Source: DATBLE01 sp963719325
GTDB taxonomy: Bacteria; Actinomycetota; Thermoleophilia; Gaiellales; Gaiellaceae
NCBI GenBank assembly: GCA_963719325.1
Contig: CAVRBW010000021.1
Location: 1 to 64,000 of the forward strand
Length of the DNA stretch: 64,000 nucleotides
Direction of reading: 5' to 3'
Part shown: piece after piece, positions 1 to 8,478 of the stretch
How the letters are laid out: the number at the start of each line of letters is the position of its first letter
Numbering within the stretch: position 1 is the stretch's first letter
Program-made: the position numbers and the translations under genes
Notes under the pieces: model-generated
The model's input: only the letters and a program-made list of their open reading frames with translations
Database searches by the model: none
What the model was told of the DNA's origin: nothing

Positions 1-67
1 CGGTCTGGTGAACGACCACACTGTCGACTGCTTCCGCCATGCCCAGGTGAGCGGGTAGAGAGCGCGC

Positions 68-91
68 AAACGGCACGGTGCCGCCGTTTTT
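68..91. terminator. hairpin terminator downstream of lipA
   Basis: Arms AAACGGC (68-74) and GCCGTTT (83-89) flank an 8-base loop and are followed by T residues to 91 on the plus strand. On the minus strand it lies just past the lipA stop. It could stop transcription from either side, and the T run favours the plus direction. Confidence 0.5.
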
Positions 92-94
92 GTG

Positions 95-117
95 CCAAGT
101 AACAGACTGTTACTTGG
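95..117. repeat. 23-bp perfect palindrome over the lipA stop codon
   Basis: Arms CCAAGTAACAG (95-105) and CTGTTACTTGG (107-117) are exact inverted copies around a single A. The lipA stop codon (110-112) is inside the right arm. It could be part of a two-hairpin terminator with the neighbouring 68-91 hairpin, or a protein-binding site. Confidence 0.6.
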
Positions 118-1039
118 CTAGTACGCGAGCGGCGCCGCGGCCGGTCTCTGCCGCGCGGCGGTGCTCGTCTGCCCGGTACGAGGAGCGCACGAGCGGGCCG
201 GAGAAGACCGAGCCGAAGCCGAGGGCCTCGCCCTGCTCGCGGAACCAGCGGAACTCGTCTGGATGCACCCATCGCTCGATCGGGGCGTGCTTCGCCGACG
301 GCTGGAGGTACTGCCCGATTGTGACCACGTCCACGCCGTTGTCCCGGAGGTCGCGCATCGTCTGGACGACCTCGTCGTTCGTTTCGCCCAGGCCGACGAT
401 GATCCCGCTCTTGGTCAGAACCGGGTAGTCGGCGAGCTCCTTCGCGCGGCGCAGCAACCACAGCGCCGTGGCGTACGAAGCCTTGGATCCGCGCATTCGT
501 GCGTGCAGGCGGCGCACCGTCTCGATGTTGTGGTTGAAGACGTCCGGCCGGGAGTCGAGGACGGTGCGCAGCGAGGCCTCCTCGACGCCGAGGAAGTCGG
601 GGGTGAGCACCTCGACCGAGGCGGAGGGAACCTTCCGCTTCAGCGCCCGGACGGTCGCAGCGAAATGGCTCGCCCCGCGGTCGTCCAGGTCGTCGCGGTC
701 GACCGAGGTGACGACGACGTGCTTCAGCTCCATCGTCGCGGCGGCCTGGGCAAGCCGCAGAGGCTCGAGCGGGTCGGGCGGGCCGTCGGGCTTGCCCGAG
801 TGGACGTAGCAGTAACGGCACGCCCGCGTGCAGGTCTCGCCGAGGATCTGGAAGGTTGCGGTGCCGCGGCCCCAGCACTCGCCGATGTTCGGGCAGCGCG
901 CCTCCTCGCAGATCGTGTTCAGGCTCGCTCCGTGGATCAGCTTGCGGACGTCGAAGTAACGAGAATCGGTGCTCGGCGCGCGGACCTTCATCCATTCGGG
1001 CCGGCGCGGCCGCTCGGCGACCGGAAGCGAGCGCTCCAT
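110..1039 (-). CDS. lipA: lipoyl synthase LipA (radical SAM)
   Basis: LipA inserts two sulfurs into protein-bound octanoyl groups to make the lipoyl cofactor. The 309-residue product has both iron-sulfur motifs. The auxiliary-cluster cysteines are C44, C49 and C55, and the radical-SAM triplet C70-x3-C74-x2-C77 follows. The C-terminal RSSY motif, whose serine ligates the auxiliary cluster, is present. Length is normal for the family. The ATG at 1039 lies six bases after a minus-strand TAGACT box (1051-1046), so the mRNA may be leaderless. lipB and the lipoyl-dependent E2 gene lie upstream on the same strand, so cofactor synthesis and consumer are linked. Confidence 0.97.
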   Translation of the reverse strand: MERSLPVAERPRRPEWMKVRAPSTDSRYFDVRKLIHGASLNTICEEARCPNIGECWGRGTATFQILGETCTRACRYCYVHSGKPDGPPDPLEPLRLAQAAATMELKHVVVTSVDRDDLDDRGASHFAATVRALKRKVPSASVEVLTPDFLGVEEASLRTVLDSRPDVFNHNIETVRRLHARMRGSKASYATALWLLRRAKELADYPVLTKSGIIVGLGETNDEVVQTMRDLRDNGVDVVTIGQYLQPSAKHAPIERWVHPDEFRWFREQGEALGFGSVFSGPLVRSSYRADEHRRAAETGRGAARVLAK

Positions 1040-1048
1040 GCCCTGAGT

Positions 1049-1654
1049 CTAGCCTCCGCCTCTGCCGCCGAAGAGCGAGCTCTCGAGGACGTAGAAGCCC
1101 GCGATGACGAGGTAGAGGACGACGCTCGCCGTGGCGCTGGCGAACGCGACGAGCGTGGCCGTGAGGTAGATCCCCGGCCCGGGCAGGTAGCTGCGCGAGA
1201 GTCCGGCAACGGTGCGAGGGTCTGCGTCCGGATGCAGCAGGCGACCGCGGCGGGCCGCGTAGAACCAGACGATGTTGAAGAAGATCGCGGTGGTCGTGAG
1301 CGTGAAGCCGTAGGCGAGGGCGGCGTCGCGGGCGGACGAGCCGCGTACGTGCTCGGCGACGAGGCGCGTCGGGAACGGGACGAATGCGATGCACATCAGC
1401 AGGCCGATGGTCGCCATCAAGAAGCGCCGGTCGACCTGACCGATCTGGTTCATCAGCGTGTGGTGGTTGACCCACATGATCCCGATGCTGACGAAGCTGA
1501 CCGCGTACGCGACGTACGACGGCCACGCGTGGGAGAGCTGGCCGGCGAGGCGGCCGCCGTCTCCGGGCACGGCCCCGTCGACGCTGAGGATCAGTAACGT
1601 CGCCGCGATCGCGAAGACGCCGTCCGCAAATGTCTCCAGCCGGCTCGTGCTCAA
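1049..1654 (-). CDS. TMEM175/DUF1211-family membrane protein
   Basis: The 201-residue protein has several hydrophobic segments. Its N-terminal signature (F-A-D-G-V-F-A-I-A followed by T-L-L, about residues 9-20) is the pore-helix motif of the TMEM175 potassium-channel family (DUF1211). Bacterial members are potassium-permeable channels; function here is inferred from family only. The start is a TTG. A ten-codon GTG mini-ORF (starting at 1683, seven bases after a TAGACT box at 1696-1691) ends in a TTGA overlap with this start, so translation may be coupled. It sits between lipB and lipA with no obvious link to lipoylation. Confidence 0.8.
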   Translation of the reverse strand: MSTSRLETFADGVFAIAATLLILSVDGAVPGDGGRLAGQLSHAWPSYVAYAVSFVSIGIMWVNHHTLMNQIGQVDRRFLMATIGLLMCIAFVPFPTRLVAEHVRGSSARDAALAYGFTLTTTAIFFNIVWFYAARRGRLLHPDADPRTVAGLSRSYLPGPGIYLTATLVAFASATASVVLYLVIAGFYVLESSLFGGRGGG

Positions 1655-1723
1655 CGGCGAGGTCGGAAGGCGGCCCGCATCACGCTCGTCAGTCTAGGAG
1701 CAGGACCGCGTGTGCGAGCGGCC

Positions 1724-2434
1724 TCACCCTGCGGCGAGCTTGTCGTGGAGAGGCTGCTCCCAGAGGCCGGCGCCCTCGCCGGCCGGAAGATCCTCCAGCT
1801 CGAGGCCGAAGACGTCGGCCAGCGCGGAGGCCGCGGCCGGGCGTACCTCCTCGACGCTCAGTCCGCGGCCGAGCTCACGTGCCATCGTCGTGAAGGCAGC
1901 GTCCTCGAGCCCGCAGGCGGTGATCCAGTCGGTGAACGGCGCCGGATCGAGGTCGACGTTCAGCGCATAGCCGTGCGTGGTCACCCAGCGCGAGATGTGG
2001 ATTCCGATCGAGGCGATCTTGCGAGGGGGGCGCAGCATCCAGACTCCGGTGAGGCCGTCGACGCGCTCGCCCCGAAGCTGGAACGAGTCGAGCGTTGCGA
2101 TCAGTGCCTCCTCGAGATCGCGGCAGTACTTCTTCACGTCCCGGCCGTGGCGGTTGAGGTCGAGGATCGGATAGCAGACGAGCTGCCCGGGCCCGTGGTA
2201 GGTGGACTTGCCGCCACGGTCGGTCTCCACGATCTCGACCTCGGCGCTCTCGGGCACGTGCAGCTCCTGCTCGCCCGCCCTCCGGCCGAGCGTGATCACG
2301 GCCGGGTGCTCCAGCATCACGATCGTGTCCGGGATCGCGCCCTGTGCGACCGCGGCGGCGAGCGAGCGCTGCAGCTCCCACGCCTCCCGGTAGGGGATCT
2401 CGCCCAGGTTCAGCAGGTATCCGAGCTGGGTCAC
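1724..2434 (-). CDS. lipB: octanoyl-ACP:protein octanoyltransferase LipB
   Basis: LipB moves octanoate from acyl carrier protein to the lipoyl-domain lysine, providing the LipA substrate. The 236-residue sequence has the RGGKSTYHGPGQ block (about 73-84), the catalytic-pair lysine K139 within P-R-K-I-A-S-I-G, and the nucleophile C174 in T-A-C-G-L. The GTG start at 2434 follows a minus-strand TACGCT box (2446-2441) after six bases, which suggests a leaderless transcript. It is adjacent to the 2-oxo acid dehydrogenase genes. Confidence 0.96.
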   Translation of the reverse strand: MTQLGYLLNLGEIPYREAWELQRSLAAAVAQGAIPDTIVMLEHPAVITLGRRAGEQELHVPESAEVEIVETDRGGKSTYHGPGQLVCYPILDLNRHGRDVKKYCRDLEEALIATLDSFQLRGERVDGLTGVWMLRPPRKIASIGIHISRWVTTHGYALNVDLDPAPFTDWITACGLEDAAFTTMARELGRGLSVEEVRPAAASALADVFGLELEDLPAGEGAGLWEQPLHDKLAAG

Positions 2435-2494
2435 GCGGTGAGCGTAGCCAGATCCGCCCGCCGCCGAAGCCCCCTCAGAACAGCTGCTGCCAGG

Positions 2495-2788
2495 CTATCC
2501 ACGACCGTCGAGCAGGATCGTCCAGCGCTCGACGCTCTTCGTGGTGAGCATCCTGTTCGGCGTCCAGTTGTCCCTGGCGAGCCGCTCGTGGACCGCTTCG
2601 GCTGTCGGCGCCTCGACGATCAGCAGGACGTCGCGCTCGTCTTCGAGCGGGCCGCCGAGGACGACGAAGCCCGATTCGACCCAGTCGTCCATGAGCCGGG
2701 CGTGCTCGTCCCAGCCTTCCTGCTCGCGCAGGTCGCGCGTCCAGTCCCAGGGGCCGCCCCGCTCGCGCCGAACGACCCAGAACGGCAC
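2495..2788 (-). CDS. YciI-like small protein
   Basis: This 97-residue protein resembles the YCII-related family of dimeric alpha/beta-barrel proteins. It has an H-A-R-L-M-D-D-W segment, then V-V-L-G-G-P-L and a beta strand V-L-L-I-V-E-A. Family members mostly have no assigned reaction. It ends the E1 alpha-E1 beta-E2 operon, one base after the E2 stop, so it is probably cotranscribed. No catalytic role can be claimed. Confidence 0.7.
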   Translation of the reverse strand: MPFWVVRRERGGPWDWTRDLREQEGWDEHARLMDDWVESGFVVLGGPLEDERDVLLIVEAPTAEAVHERLARDNWTPNRMLTTKSVERWTILLDGRG

Positions 2789-2789
2789 G

Positions 2790-4178
2790 TCAGTACCGTT
2801 CCTCGCCCCAGGTCTGGAGTCGCTCGCGCACGTCGCGCAGGAAGCGTCCGGCGAGGGCGCCGTCCACGAGACGGTGGTCGTACGTGAGGGTGAGGTTCAT
2901 GATCGGCCGGATCGCGATCACGTCGCCTCCGAGCTCGTCCTGGACGACCCACGGCCGCTTGACGACGGCGTACGTGCCGAGGATCGCCGCCTGCGGCTGG
3001 CTGATGATCGGCGTTCCGTGGAACGTCCCGTAGCCGCCCGGGTTCGTGATCGTAAACGTGCCGCCCTGGACCTCGTCCGGGAGCAGCTGCTTGTTGCGCG
3101 CCCGCTCGGCGATGTCGGTGACCGACTTCGCCAGCCCGAGCAGGTTCAGCCCCTCGGCGCTCTTCACCACGGGCACGATCAGGCCCTTTCCGTCGGCGAG
3201 CTCGACCGCGAAGCCGAGGTTCACCACGTTGCGGGTGACGATCTGGTCGCCGCGGATCTCGCCGTTGACCCACGGGTACTGGAGGAGCGTGTCGACAGCT
3301 GCCCGCGCGACGAAGATCAGGTAGGTCGGGTTGACCCCGTAGTTCTTCTGGTACTCGGCCTTCAGGCGCTCGCGGATCGACACGACCTTCGACATGTCGA
3401 CCTCGATTGCGCTCGTCACGTGGGCGGACGTATCGAGCGACCTGCGCATGTGCTCGGCGATGCCCTTCCGCATCGCGGTCATCGGCTCGAGCAGTTCCCC
3501 TGCCGCAGGCTGTGCGGGCGGCGCCGGTGCGGTGGGTGCAGCCGCCGGGGCCACAGGTGCGGCTGCCTCGGGAGCTGCCTCACGAGGCTTCGCGGGCGCG
3601 CCGACCTCGATGAAGCCGAGGATGTCCTTCTTGGTCACGCGGCCGCCCCGCCCGGTGCCCTGGACCGCCCCGACGTCGATTCCGTGCTCGGCCGCGATGC
3701 GGGCGACCACCGGAGAGACGAAGGTCTTTCCGTTGCCACTTACGTCCGGAGCGGCCGGCTCGAACGTCGGCTCCGGCGCCACCGCGGGAGCTGCCGCCAC
3801 GGGCGCAGGCGTCTCGGCGCTCGGCGCCGCCGCCGCCTCTGCCTTCCGCCGCCGGCTCCGGCGCGGCCGCCGGTTCCGGCTCAGCGTGGTGGGCGCCGGC
3901 TCGGGCTCCTCGGCGACCGGCGCCGAGCCCTCCGGCGCGATCACCGCCAGCTTCGTCCCGACGTCGACGGTCTCGCCTTCCTGGACGAGGATCCTCTGCA
4001 CGACGCCGGCGCCTGGGCTCGGAACCTCGGTGTCGACCTTGTCGGTCGAGATCTCGAGGAGCGCCTCGTCCGCCTGAATCGGCTCACCCTCGTTCTTGAG
4101 CCACTTGACGATCGTCCCTTCCGAGACCGAGACGCCCATCTGCGGCATGACTACGTCGATCGCGGTGCCGGTGGCCAT
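2790..4178 (-). CDS. 2-oxo acid dehydrogenase E2 (dihydrolipoyl acyltransferase)
   Basis: E2 core subunit of a pyruvate or branched-chain 2-oxo acid dehydrogenase complex, 462 residues. It has one lipoyl domain (about 1-82, lipoyl lysine K47 in S-T-D-K-V-D), an E3/E1-binding domain (about 153-190) and the acyltransferase domain with D-H-R-L-V-D-G (H435, D439). The start ATG overlaps the E1 beta stop by one base (TGATG). The linker around residues 100-112 is unexpectedly basic, and the next frame reads a typical Ala/Pro/Glu linker, which hints at a compensating pair of indels. The substrate cannot be settled from sequence. No E3 gene is in the window. Confidence 0.93.
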   Translation of the reverse strand: MATGTAIDVVMPQMGVSVSEGTIVKWLKNEGEPIQADEALLEISTDKVDTEVPSPGAGVVQRILVQEGETVDVGTKLAVIAPEGSAPVAEEPEPAPTTLSRNRRPRRSRRRKAEAAAAPSAETPAPVAAAPAVAPEPTFEPAAPDVSGNGKTFVSPVVARIAAEHGIDVGAVQGTGRGGRVTKKDILGFIEVGAPAKPREAAPEAAAPVAPAAAPTAPAPPAQPAAGELLEPMTAMRKGIAEHMRRSLDTSAHVTSAIEVDMSKVVSIRERLKAEYQKNYGVNPTYLIFVARAAVDTLLQYPWVNGEIRGDQIVTRNVVNLGFAVELADGKGLIVPVVKSAEGLNLLGLAKSVTDIAERARNKQLLPDEVQGGTFTITNPGGYGTFHGTPIISQPQAAILGTYAVVKRPWVVQDELGGDVIAIRPIMNLTLTYDHRLVDGALAGRFLRDVRERLQTWGEERY

Positions 4179-5152
4179 CAGTACGCGGCGAGCTCCCTGA
4201 GGCCCTTGGCCACCGTCTCGACCTGGGGGATGAATGCCTTCTCGAGCGGTGGCGAGAACGGGACGGGGGTGTCCGGCGCTGCGATTCGCCTCACGGGCGC
4301 GTCGAGGGACTCGAATGCCTCCTCGCCGATCGTCGCCGCGATCTCGGCGCCGAACCCGCCGGTCCGCGTGTCCTCGTGCAGGACGATCACCTTCGACGTC
4401 TTCGCGACGCTTGCGAGCACGGCCTCCTTGTCCCAGGGGAGCACCGAGCGCAGGTCGACGACTTCGACCGAGACGTCCTCCTTCGCCAGCTCTTCGGCCG
4501 CCTCGTCAGCCGTGTACACCATCGCGCCCCACGTGATCACGGTGACGTCGTCGCCTTCGCGGTGGATGCGGGCCTTGCCGATCGGCGTGGTGTAGCGCTC
4601 CTCGGGTACCTCCGCCTTGATTCGGCGGTAGAGGTGCTTGTGCTCGAAGAAGAGGACGGGGTTGGCATCCTCGATCGCGCTCGCGAGCAGCCCTTTCGCG
4701 TCCTCCGGTGTGGCGGGACACAGGCACTTCAGTCCAGGCACGTGGGCGAAGGAGCTCTCGGGGTTCTGCGAATGAAACGGCCCGCCCGAGAAGCCGCCTC
4801 CGGAGGGGAGCCGGACGACCATCGGCACGGGCGTTCCCGCGCGGTAGAACTGCTTCGCTGCGACGGTGACGAGCTGGTCCCAGCCGCAGGAGACGAAGTC
4901 GGCGAACTGCATCTCGGCGACGGGCCGCATCCCCATCAGCGCCGACCCCGTGCAGCTGCCGATGATCGCCGTCTCGGCGAGCGGCGCGTCGATCACACGC
5001 CACGGCCCGAACTCCTCCTGGAAGCCGAGGCTGACCTTGAACGCCCCGCCGTAGACGCCCACGTCCTCGCCGATCAGGAAGACGCGCTTGTCGCGACGCA
5101 TCTCCTGACGGAGGCCGTCCGAGATCGCCTGGAGGTAGGTGCGCTCTGCCAC
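4178..5152 (-). CDS. 2-oxo acid dehydrogenase E1 beta subunit
   Basis: The 324-residue protein is a typical E1 beta (transketolase pyrimidine-binding plus C-terminal domain) of PDH/BCKDH-type heterotetrameric E1 enzymes. Its N-terminal I-G-E-D-V-G-V-Y-G-G-A-F-K-V block is characteristic. With E1 alpha it performs thiamine-diphosphate-dependent decarboxylation and reductive acylation of the E2 lipoyl arm. It lies 6 bases after E1 alpha and overlaps E2 by one base, an arrangement that favours stoichiometric translation. Confidence 0.95.
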   Translation of the reverse strand: MAERTYLQAISDGLRQEMRRDKRVFLIGEDVGVYGGAFKVSLGFQEEFGPWRVIDAPLAETAIIGSCTGSALMGMRPVAEMQFADFVSCGWDQLVTVAAKQFYRAGTPVPMVVRLPSGGGFSGGPFHSQNPESSFAHVPGLKCLCPATPEDAKGLLASAIEDANPVLFFEHKHLYRRIKAEVPEERYTTPIGKARIHREGDDVTVITWGAMVYTADEAAEELAKEDVSVEVVDLRSVLPWDKEAVLASVAKTSKVIVLHEDTRTGGFGAEIAATIGEEAFESLDAPVRRIAAPDTPVPFSPPLEKAFIPQVETVAKGLRELAAY

Positions 5153-5158
5153 GGCCGT

Positions 5159-6205
5159 CTACTTGTGGTGGGGCGTGTCGAGGTCCTCGGCGGAGGCGAA
5201 CACTCCGTGGGTCAGCGTCTCGGCCTCGGGCAGCGGCGACTCTTCGGCGCGCTTGATCGCGTCGGTGAGAAGCTTCTTGATCTCCGTGCCGAGCTCGTCC
5301 TCTTCCTCGTCCGAGAGCTCGGCGTGTTCCTTGAGCCAGGTTCGGAAGCGCTCCACCGGGTCGTTCTTGGCCCATTCCTCGAAGAGGTGCTTGGGGACGT
5401 AGAACGCGTCGTCGTGGACGGCGTGTCCCTCCATCCGGAGGGTCAGGCACTCGAGCAGCGACGGCCCGCCTCCCGAGCGGGCCTTCTCGATCGCGCGCTT
5501 GGCTTCCCGGTAGACGGCGAGCACGTCGGTTCCGTCGACGACGATGCCCTCGAATCCGTACGCCTGCGCGCGGTCGGCGACGTGCTCGGTCGCGTACTCG
5601 AAGTGGGTCGGCGTCGAATACGCCCACTGGTTGTTGTCGCAGATGAACACGACGGGCAAGCGCCGCACGCCGGCGAAGGTCATCCCTTCGTGCGTGTCGC
5701 CGCGTGCCGACGCGCCCTCGCCGAACCAGGCGAGCGCGACCCGGCGCTCCTCGCGGATTCGGAAGGCGAGCGCGGCCCCGACCGCGACCGGAAGCATCGC
5801 CGGCAGGTGGCTGACCATCGCGATCAGCCCGAGGCGGGGGTCGGCCATGTGGACGTTTCCGTCCCTGCCCTTGCTCGGGCCGTCCGCCCTGCCCATGTAC
5901 TGCGCGAAGATCCGCCACGGCTCGACGCCGAGGGTGATGTGCACGCCCATGTCGCGATGGAGCGGCGTGCCGACGTCGTCCGGCCCCATCGCGGTCGCGA
6001 TCCCGATCGCCGCCGCCTCGTTTCCGCGCCCCGTGTAGAAGGAGCCCGGGATCTTGCCCTGCTTGTAGAGGATGTGCCCGCGCTCCTCGATGCCGCGCGT
6101 GATCAGCATGTTGCGGTAGATCGTGAGGAGGTCGTCGCGGTCGAGTCCGGCCGCCCGGATCTCGCTCAGCGACCCGACGGGCTCGGCTTCGCGGGCGATC
6201 GCCAT
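5159..6205 (-). CDS. 2-oxo acid dehydrogenase E1 alpha subunit
   Basis: The 348-residue E1 alpha carries the thiamine-diphosphate/magnesium motif from G162-E-G-A to N191-N192. It also has the H-R-D-M region that contacts the cofactor in this family. It is the first gene of the E1 alpha-E1 beta-E2-YciI run. A minus-strand TAGAGT box (6220-6215) lies nine bases before the ATG and is a plausible -10 element. The sequence looks closest to branched-chain or general actinobacterial PDH-type E1, but I do not assign the substrate. Confidence 0.94.
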   Translation of the reverse strand: MAIAREAEPVGSLSEIRAAGLDRDDLLTIYRNMLITRGIEERGHILYKQGKIPGSFYTGRGNEAAAIGIATAMGPDDVGTPLHRDMGVHITLGVEPWRIFAQYMGRADGPSKGRDGNVHMADPRLGLIAMVSHLPAMLPVAVGAALAFRIREERRVALAWFGEGASARGDTHEGMTFAGVRRLPVVFICDNNQWAYSTPTHFEYATEHVADRAQAYGFEGIVVDGTDVLAVYREAKRAIEKARSGGGPSLLECLTLRMEGHAVHDDAFYVPKHLFEEWAKNDPVERFRTWLKEHAELSDEEEDELGTEIKKLLTDAIKRAEESPLPEAETLTHGVFASAEDLDTPHHK

Positions 6206-6339
6206 CGGGCAGAAACTCTAACGGTCGCCGACAACCTCGGCGCGATCGCTGATGCCCGCTCCGGCGCCGGCAAAGCCGGCACCTGCGCTCCTGGGTCGCC
6301 TCCGTCAAGCCTACGGCTCCTGCCCGTACGCTTGGTGTC

Positions 6340-8184
6340 GTGCCGGGACCGCACCGGGTCTTCTTCGGGCTTCAAGAAACGGCTGAGCGGTCGGCCGATC
6401 CGGTCGCTCGCCGACTGAACCTGCGGCGCCTCGCGCGCCTGTTCAGTCCATATCGAGCACGCCTCGGCTTCGTCCTCGGCCTGATCGTGATCTCCTCGGG
6501 GCTCGGGGTCGTCTCTCCGTTTCTGCTTCGCTCGCTGCTCGACAGCGGCATCCCGCATCGCGACACGACGCTGATCTCGTTGCTCGCCGGCGGGATGATC
6601 GTGATCGCGGTGCTCACGGCCGCGTTGGGGGTCGTCCAGACCTTCCTGTCGACTCAGGTCGGCCAGCGCGTGATGCACGACCTGCGCTCGGCTGTCTACC
6701 GGCGTCTGCAGCAGATGTCGCTCGCCTTCTTCACGCGGACGCGCACGGGCGAGGTGCAGTCGCGGATCTCGAACGACATCGGCGGTGTGCAGGAGGTGGT
6801 GACCTCGACCGCGACCTCGGTCGTCTCGAGCGGTACGACGGTTGCGGCGACGGTGATCTCGATGTTCCTGCTCGACTGGCGCCTGGCTGCCTTCTCGCTC
6901 GGGCTGCTGCCGCTGTTCGTGCTGATCACGCGTCGGGTCGGCAGGCAGCGCCGGGCGATCGCGACCAATCGGCAGCGCTCGATGGCCGACATCTCCGCGC
7001 TCGTCCAGGAGTCGCTCTCGGTCTCGGGGATCCTGCTCGGGAAGACGATGGGGCGGGGCCCCGAGCTGGCCGAGCGCTTCGAGCGCGAGTCCAGCCAGCT
7101 CGCCGATCTCGAGGTCAGCGCGTCGATGGCAGGTCGCTGGCTGATGGGGGCCGTGCAGATGACGTTCTCGATCATGCCGGCGGCGGTCTACTGGTTCGGC
7201 GGCCTCGCCTTCGCTCACGGCTGGGCGGTGATCTCGATCGGCACGCTGGTCGCCTTCACGACGCTGCAGACGCGGTTGTTCTTCCCGATCGGGCAGCTGC
7301 TCAACGTCCAGATCGAGGTCCAGACCTCGCTCGCGCTCTTCGACCGGATCTTCGAGTACATCGACCTACCCGTGGAGATCGTGGAGCGACCTGATCCGAC
7401 GACGCTCGACGCGGTGCGCGTCCGTGGCGATGTGGCCTTCGAGCACGTGTGGTTCCGCTACGGCGACGAATGGACGCTCAACGACATCTCGTTCGCGGTG
7501 CCGGCTGGAACGCGAACCGCGATCGTCGGCGAGACGGGCTCCGGAAAGACGACCCTCGGCTACCTGGTTGCGCGTCTGTACGAGCCACAGGAGGGCCGGG
7601 TGACGATCGACGGAGCCGACGTCCGCGACCTCTCGCTGGCCTCTCTCGCCGATGCGGTCGGCGTCGTCTCGCAGGAGACCTACCTCTTCCACGCGTCGGT
7701 GCGGGAGAACCTCCGCTTCGCCAGGCCCAGCGCGAGCGACCCAGAGCTCGAGGCCGCGGCGGCGGCGGCTCGGATCCACCACGTGATCGCCGCGCTGCCG
7801 GACGGGTACGAGACAGTCGTCGGCGAGCGTGGCTACCGCTTCTCGGGCGGCGAGAAACAACGGATCGCGATCGCGCGGACGATCCTGCGCAACCCGCCGA
7901 TCCTGGTCCTCGACGAGGCGACCTCTTCGCTCGACGCCGAGACCGAGGCGGCGGTCCAGGAGGCGCTCGACCGACTCGCGGAGGGGCGGACGACGATCGC
8001 GATCGCGCACCGGCTTTCGACGATCCGCGCTGCGGACCAGATCGTCGTGCTCGACCACGGGAAGGTCATCGAGCAGGGCCGTCATCAGGACTTGGTCGCG
8101 CTCGGGGGGCGCTACGCCTCGCTCGTCGCGCGTGATTCCGAGGCGCTCGGAGGGTACGAGCAGCCGGAGGCTGCGACAGCCTAG
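6340..8184 (+). CDS. ABC exporter, fused permease-ATPase (half transporter)
   Basis: The 614-residue protein joins a six-helix exporter membrane domain (about 40-330) to one nucleotide-binding domain. Walker A is GETGSGKTT (about 397-405), the signature reads FSGGE (501-505) instead of LSGGQ, and Walker B is ILVLDE (521-526) followed by the usual A-T-S-S-L-D. Half transporters of this type dimerise and export lipids, peptides or drugs; the substrate is unknown. The GTG start is seven bases after a TACGCT box (6327-6332), so the transcript is probably leaderless. It diverges from the E1 alpha operon. Confidence 0.92.
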   Translation: MPGPHRVFFGLQETAERSADPVARRLNLRRLARLFSPYRARLGFVLGLIVISSGLGVVSPFLLRSLLDSGIPHRDTTLISLLAGGMIVIAVLTAALGVVQTFLSTQVGQRVMHDLRSAVYRRLQQMSLAFFTRTRTGEVQSRISNDIGGVQEVVTSTATSVVSSGTTVAATVISMFLLDWRLAAFSLGLLPLFVLITRRVGRQRRAIATNRQRSMADISALVQESLSVSGILLGKTMGRGPELAERFERESSQLADLEVSASMAGRWLMGAVQMTFSIMPAAVYWFGGLAFAHGWAVISIGTLVAFTTLQTRLFFPIGQLLNVQIEVQTSLALFDRIFEYIDLPVEIVERPDPTTLDAVRVRGDVAFEHVWFRYGDEWTLNDISFAVPAGTRTAIVGETGSGKTTLGYLVARLYEPQEGRVTIDGADVRDLSLASLADAVGVVSQETYLFHASVRENLRFARPSASDPELEAAAAAARIHHVIAALPDGYETVVGERGYRFSGGEKQRIAIARTILRNPPILVLDEATSSLDAETEAAVQEALDRLAEGRTTIAIAHRLSTIRAADQIVVLDHGKVIEQGRHQDLVALGGRYASLVARDSEALGGYEQPEAATA

Positions 8185-8187
8185 ACT
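8182..8187 (+). promoter_or_regulatory. -10 box of a leaderless zinc-ribbon gene
   Basis: TAGACT overlaps the stop codon of the ABC exporter gene and ends six bases before the GTG at 8194. The spacing is that of a leaderless actinobacterial promoter. Confidence 0.5.
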
Positions 8188-8193
8188 GACACC

Positions 8194-8475
8194 GTGGGCA
8201 AGGCGTCCGATTGGCTCCGCGAAGAGCGTCGGAAGGTGCTCGGCGACTGGGTTGCCGTCTGCCTCGGCTGTGGCCTCGCGCAGCGCTACTTCGAGGAGTT
8301 CGAGAGCGAGCTGTCCCGGGCCTGTCCGCAGTGCGGCGGCGAGCTGCGTTCCCGGTGCCCCGCATGCGAGGCACGCTTCTCGTCCGCGTTCGCGGTCGAG
8401 TGCGAGGAGTGCGGCGCGCCAATTCGGCCGAACGAGCAGTTCGGGGTGCGGATTCGTCGGGACGCGGACCGGTAG
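8194..8475 (+). CDS. small double zinc-ribbon protein
   Basis: This 93-residue protein has four CxxC knuckles (C23/C26, C44/C47, C55/C58, C70/C73), enough for two structural zinc sites. The N-terminal 20 residues are charged and helical (W-L-R-E-E-R-R-K). No enzymatic domain is seen. Such ribbons usually bind nucleic acid or protein partners. It starts nine bases after the ABC exporter gene from its own apparent -10 box. Function unknown. Confidence 0.7.
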   Translation: MGKASDWLREERRKVLGDWVAVCLGCGLAQRYFEEFESELSRACPQCGGELRSRCPACEARFSSAFAVECEECGAPIRPNEQFGVRIRRDADR

Positions 8476-8478
8476 TCG

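Noticed and set aside
161..1597. Long plus-strand open frame antisense to lipA and the DUF1211 gene
   Set aside because: Composition is the Arg/Asp/Glu-rich pattern produced by reading a high-GC gene backwards. The minus strand carries clear lipA homology.
6206..6339. Small gene or regulatory RNA between E1 alpha and the ABC exporter
   Set aside because: Only a short GCCGGC-AAA-GCCGGC hairpin (6266-6280) and the two promoters are seen; no start with homology.
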